A DNA stretch of 64,000 nucleotides. It comes from Eudorina sp. 2006-703-Eu-15 (taxonomy: Eukaryota; Chlorophyta; Chlorophyceae; Chlamydomonadales; Volvocaceae). The notes under the pieces were generated by a model. It worked only from the letters and a program-made list of their open reading frames with translations. It made no database searches and was not told the origin of the DNA. The translations under genes were made by a program, and so were the position numbers. The first letter of the stretch is position 1; each line of letters starts with the position of its first letter. Shown in pieces: positions 60,701 through 64,000 of this stretch. The stretch covers positions 342,317 through 406,316 of the forward strand of contig BDSI01000115.1 in NCBI GenBank assembly GCA_003117195.1. The letters are read 5' to 3'.

Positions 60701-63700
60701 ACGCAGATCCGACGCCCGAGGCGTTGATCTACAACACACCCTGGGCGAGCCGGCTGCACCTCTGCACCCGCATCAGCCGCCACTGAAGCTGCGCATCGGC
60801 GAGACCCTCCAGCTGCAGTCGGCGATGAACATCACGCAGGCGTTCCTGTCCGACACCTGATGCACCCCGGGGCTGCTAACCCACATCTCTGCTTCCGCAT
60901 GGTTGCGGGCGGAAGTGTCCGCTGGTCACCGGCTGCCGCACGCATTGAAAAGATCTGCATCTCAAATTGGGAGCCCTACCCATATTTCTACATGTTGCGC
61001 AACCCTGAGCCCGTACCTGCCTCTATGGCCCACTACATCAGCCGGACCCAGAGCGTCAATTTTAGCAGCCCAGGGCTCAAGCGGCTGAAGGTTTACTGGT
61101 ATGATGCGGTTACTGGCGACGAGATCGCATCAGCAAGGGCGCAAGTCCAGGTGAGCCGTACAGGCGGGAGCTTGACTGGAAGGCTTCACGCTTAATACCA
61201 GTAACGCGTTGCATTAGTAACCGACATGCACCCCACGTTCGGTTTGTCTTATCGACTTCCGCCATTTTTACACGCATGTATGTATGCGTGATTCTAAATA
61301 ATGGCAAACATTCATTGCTTCGGTCGCTTTTACAGCCGTGCGGTTTATGCAGCTGGTAAACATAACACGTACATATATATACTGATAATAACTAAAATTC
61401 ACGCATGTAAATGTATGTGAATTGTGTACCTGCCTGCTGTGCCTTTCACCGGCGACCTCGCTCGTTTCCTGCCAAACCCAAGTCAAAGGTACATATATAG
61501 TATATTCATAGAACACAACGTTGACGGCCGTTCGCAGGTCATCGATCTTCTGTCACAGCCGTCTCAAGGGACGTCGCCGCCGCCGCCGTCGCAAGGCCCG
61601 CCTTCCCCGCCGTCGCAAGGCCCGCCTCCCCCGCCGTCGCAAGGCCCGCCGCCCCGCCGTCGCAAGGCCCGCCTCCCCCGCCGTCGCAAGGCCCGCCTCC
61701 CCCGCCGTCGCAAGACCCGCCTCCCCCGCCGTCGCAAGGCCCGCCTCCCCCGCCGTCGCAAGCCCGCCGCCCCGCCGTCGCAAGGCCCGCCGCCCCGCCG
61801 TCGCAAGGCCCGCCGCCCCCGCCGTCGCAAGGCCCGCCGCCCCGCCGTCGCAAGGCCCGCCGCCCCGCCGTCGCAAGGCCCGCCGCCCCGCCGTCCAACT
61901 CAACTAACCCAACATCATCACCTCCGCCTCCCAGCAGCATCAGCAGCCCACCGCCGCAGCCACCGCCGCTGCCGCCACCTCCACGCCCCGCCTGCGCGGT
62001 CTGCCAGGACTGTCTGGCAAGCTGGACAACCCATATATCTCTTGCACTCAACAACGCATCGCGATCCAACTCGTCCACTCCGTCCGCTCTCCTAGCTGCG
62101 CTGTCTTCCTTGGATCCCCAAGCGCAGGCGGCAGCCTTCCTACCCGCCTGCCGGCTGCTGGCTTTGTCCACGTCATCGTCATCCGACGCCACCTGCTTGC
62201 GGTTGACCTCGGTCATCCTGGCGGTTCGGCCAACATCGCCTCCCGTGCCGGCTTTGTGTGCACACAGCTGGGTCAGTGCCCGGCCGCTGGCTGCACAAAC
62301 GTCAGCGCGCCAAGCTTGCTCAACGGCACCTTGACGATCTCCGGCGCCCTGGATCTGTGCACGGCTGAAGGCGTCGCGGGCGGCGCGAGTACGACGCTGC
62401 CCAGTACGAATCGTACGGCAGTGACTGGCACTTGTCTGTCTGACGCCGAGTGTGTCGCCACCAGCAGCAACAGCAGCAGCAACAGCAGCAATAGTGGTAG
62501 CTCAACTTCCCAGCAGCTCGTTTGCGACTTTGGTGACAGTAATAATACCTCGTCGTCAACTTCGTCTCAGTCACTACTGCCGCAGCGGCTCCAGGAGTGC
62601 AGCTGTGTGGCCGGCCTGGATGTGTGTCGTCCCCTGGGCAGATGCACGAACTTCTGCGACCTCCCATCCACCCAGTCCAATCTGGCGCGCCTCAACGCCG
62701 GGTTGCAGATCTGTGGCGGCAACTCCTCGTCTTCATCATCGGCGGCGGCAACTACAACGCAACCTGCCCAGATGGCCAAGAGTGTGTCATGCCGCCGGCG
62801 GCGGCGGCCGGCGGGTGCAACGTCTGGTCGTGCGACAGAGCCGCGCAGGCGCTGGTGCGGGCAGCCTGCAGCAGCGGCATCAAGATCTGCGTGCCGCAGC
62901 AGCTTGGCGCGCTGTCCGCCCTGGTCGGCAGCGACGGGCGGTCGGTCACGGTGGCGCTGAGCGCCGAGGCGCGGACGTTCAGCTGGCAGCGTTGCGACGC
63001 GGTGTTCGACGCGACCAGCGCGGGCCTGGTCGGAGGCGGTGCGGCGCTGTGCAGCGCCTCCGGCGCCTCGCTGCTCGTCCAGCTGGCGCCCAACGCGACC
63101 ATCAAGGTAAACAATTGCAGCTATCTAGCTCATGACCGCTTGATCTACTCGATCCTGCCAGCCGCTGATAAGCGAACGAGCTGATGGCGAGGTAGTGCGT
63201 TTCTTCCTACATGGTGTGCACGGCCCGCCCCTACCTGGGCTCTACAGACTATTGTACGAATTTCTGTATGTACGTACGGCGCCGTTGTATATGCTGTATG
63301 TACGGCACTGCGCCTGTAGTGTTCCGTCCTGCAGCGATCCGTCGTGATGATCGGTAGACATCAGCAGCTTCGTTCGTTGCTTGCTTTATTGCACGCGCTT
63401 TTCGTTAATACCGTTACAAAAGTGAGCACCGTACATACATACCTACATACACACGCACGTGATCCTGCGAGCCGCTGATAAACGAACGAGCTGATGAGAC
63501 AAGGCAAGGCAGGGGTCTGTACGTGTGCGTATAATGCGTCTGTATGCACGTACATTTGTAAAAAAGATAGGTTCGCCAATCTCATCACAGTACGGTGCGT
63601 GTATGCGAAAATGTGTGTCCGCGCCGCTATATAAATAATAATGCTGCTTATCGTGCTTGGCTGCCCACCGACCCTGTCTACGTGTCTTCTACCTATCCTT

Positions 63701-64000
63701 CCGCAGATGGGGGATAATCTTACGTTGCTGAGCTCGGGCAAGTTGCTCGTCGGAAAACTGGACAACACGCGGTCGTTTAACGGCACCGTCAAGGTGAGAG
63801 CAAACAGCACGGTACATACTGCGCTAACTGCGCTGCCTGTACGTATTTGCGAGCGTACATATTTCCTAGTTAATAATGAGTAACGAAGTAAATGGATTGC
63901 GTACGGCGCGCATGCATTTGTACAAATAATGATTTCCATCGCTATAAAACACATTATTATTGCTTGCCTTTACGCGCGCGCGTACGCACGGTGCGTGTGC
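54755..64000 (+). CDS. Secreted Cys/Ser/Pro-rich matrix-type protein, frame-broken, 3' end outside window
   Basis: Twelve exons are visible: 54755-55133, 55879-56041, 56516-56625, 56830-57001, 57521-57579, 58215-58698, 58841-58965, 59233-59385, 60293-60351, 60707-61150, 61538-63106 and 63707-63793. It starts with a signal peptide (RRGISVLVLLAFNFLIEQQV). The N-terminal part is helical (ELLQLALDALHMLDED, VLHALAEFNDNPSGFF), followed by a SQGPPPPP-type repeat, then Cys/Asn/Ser-rich sequence (CAVCQDCLASW, GFVCTQLGQCPAAGCTNVS, CSCVAGLDVCRPLGRC, NYNATCPDGQECV) with many N-glycosylation sites. This resembles extracellular-matrix proteins, but I recognise no family. Exons 1-7 chain in phase. Exons 8, 10 and 11 need single-base frame changes (see findings). 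The exon 8 donor is GCAAGC, a GC-AG intron. Whether it is a working gene is uncertain. Confidence 0.65.
57740..57992 (-). mobile_element. Miniature LTR retrotransposon (TRIM/SMART type), complete
   Basis: 54-bp terminal direct repeats at 57740-57793 and 57939-57992 are 52/54 identical, and each begins TG and ends CA (TGTAAGC...GCTTACA). On the minus strand, two bases after the 5' repeat comes TGGTATCGAGAC, close to the initiator-tRNA-Met primer-binding site TGGTATCAGAGC. Directly before the 3' repeat comes the polypurine tract AAAGGGGGAA. A perfect 5-bp target duplication GCGTT flanks it (57735-57739 and 57993-57997). It has no coding capacity. It lies antisense in the intron between exons 5 and 6 of the matrix-protein gene. 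An internal GGTTCGATCCC resembles a Pol III B-box, probably by chance. Confidence 0.85.
59845..59873. repeat. (GGTC)n microsatellite
   Basis: About seven GGTC units in the intron between exons 8 and 9. Confidence 0.9.
60182..60240 (-). mobile_element. tRNA-like SINE remnant
   Basis: On the minus strand CCTGG-GTTCGAGT-CCCAGG forms a perfect T-arm with B-box GGTTCGAGTCC (plus 60201-60211), preceded by TTAGGCGGTTTAAGG. A matching acceptor stem and anticodon arm are missing, so it is not a tRNA gene. Confidence 0.5.
61588..61892 (+). repeat. Thirteen-unit 22/23/24-bp coding repeat (SQGPPPPP)
   Basis: Units start GTCGCAAGGCCCGCC. The 24-bp units keep the frame and encode Ser-Gln-Gly-Pro-Pro-x-Pro-Pro. 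The 22/23-bp units, shorter by one or two C or G, rotate the frame so the same DNA reads as Arg/Lys/Pro-rich or Ala/Val/Arg-rich peptides. All three forward frames remain open. Confidence 0.9.

Noticed and set aside
61539..62216. Minus-strand Gly/Ala/Asp-rich open frames
   Set aside because: Antisense of the SQGPPPPP coding repeat.

Overview
The window is nuclear DNA of a volvocine green alga (Volvox-like Chlorophyceae). The evidence is GC-rich, intron-dense genes with GT-AG introns of about 100-1300 bases, long Ala/Gly/Ser/Pro low-complexity tracts, a plant-type XB3-like RING ligase, a GPR1/FUN34/YaaH acetate-transporter gene of the kind called GFY in Chlamydomonas, meiotic SPO11, and secreted LysM and Pmp-repeat proteins. 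There are no operons or ribosome binding sites. I read the splice junctions by eye: in every gene except the last, the exon phases chain without a break.

Layout. 1-1957 (-): 5' part of a secreted Pmp-repeat (beta-helix) protein. 1958-2208: short divergent promoter region. 2209-3402 (+): small secreted protein with two LysM-like modules. 5025-8647 (+): complete seven-exon SPO11; its introns hold a 33-bp truncated LINE copy, a 14-bp tandem array and a long near-perfect hairpin. 11084-28526 (+): one very large 16-exon gene (about 3497 codons, with a 6.3-kb exon) whose N-terminus looks ankyrin-like and whose middle is low-complexity. 28527-36884: about 8.4 kb without a supportable gene, containing a CA-tailed LINE 3' end. 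36885-39849 (-): GFY acetate-transporter family gene. 41030-45204 (-): ankyrin-RING ubiquitin ligase of the XB3/XBAT type. 46.8-54.7 kb: repeat-rich, with a decayed LINE, a 1.2-kb duplicated sequence and a tRNA-derived SINE with target-site duplication. 54755-64000 (+): secreted Cys/Ser/Pro-rich, probably extracellular-matrix protein that runs off the window, with several single-base frame losses.

The genes do not form one pathway: meiotic break formation (SPO11), acetate transport (GFY), ubiquitination (XB3-like) and cell-surface or matrix proteins (Pmp-like, LysM, the last gene) simply lie next to each other. The most novel observations concern repeats. There is a 253-bp miniature LTR retrotransposon (TRIM/SMART type) with PBS, PPT and a 5-bp target duplication; LINE copies truncated to about 15 bases but with a perfect target duplication; a recurrent 12-bp palindrome GACCCRYGGGTC; and the SPO11 intron hairpin. 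Base composition also changes: the left ~40 kb is GC-rich, while noncoding DNA to the right is much more AT-rich and full of words such as TACGTA and GCATGC.
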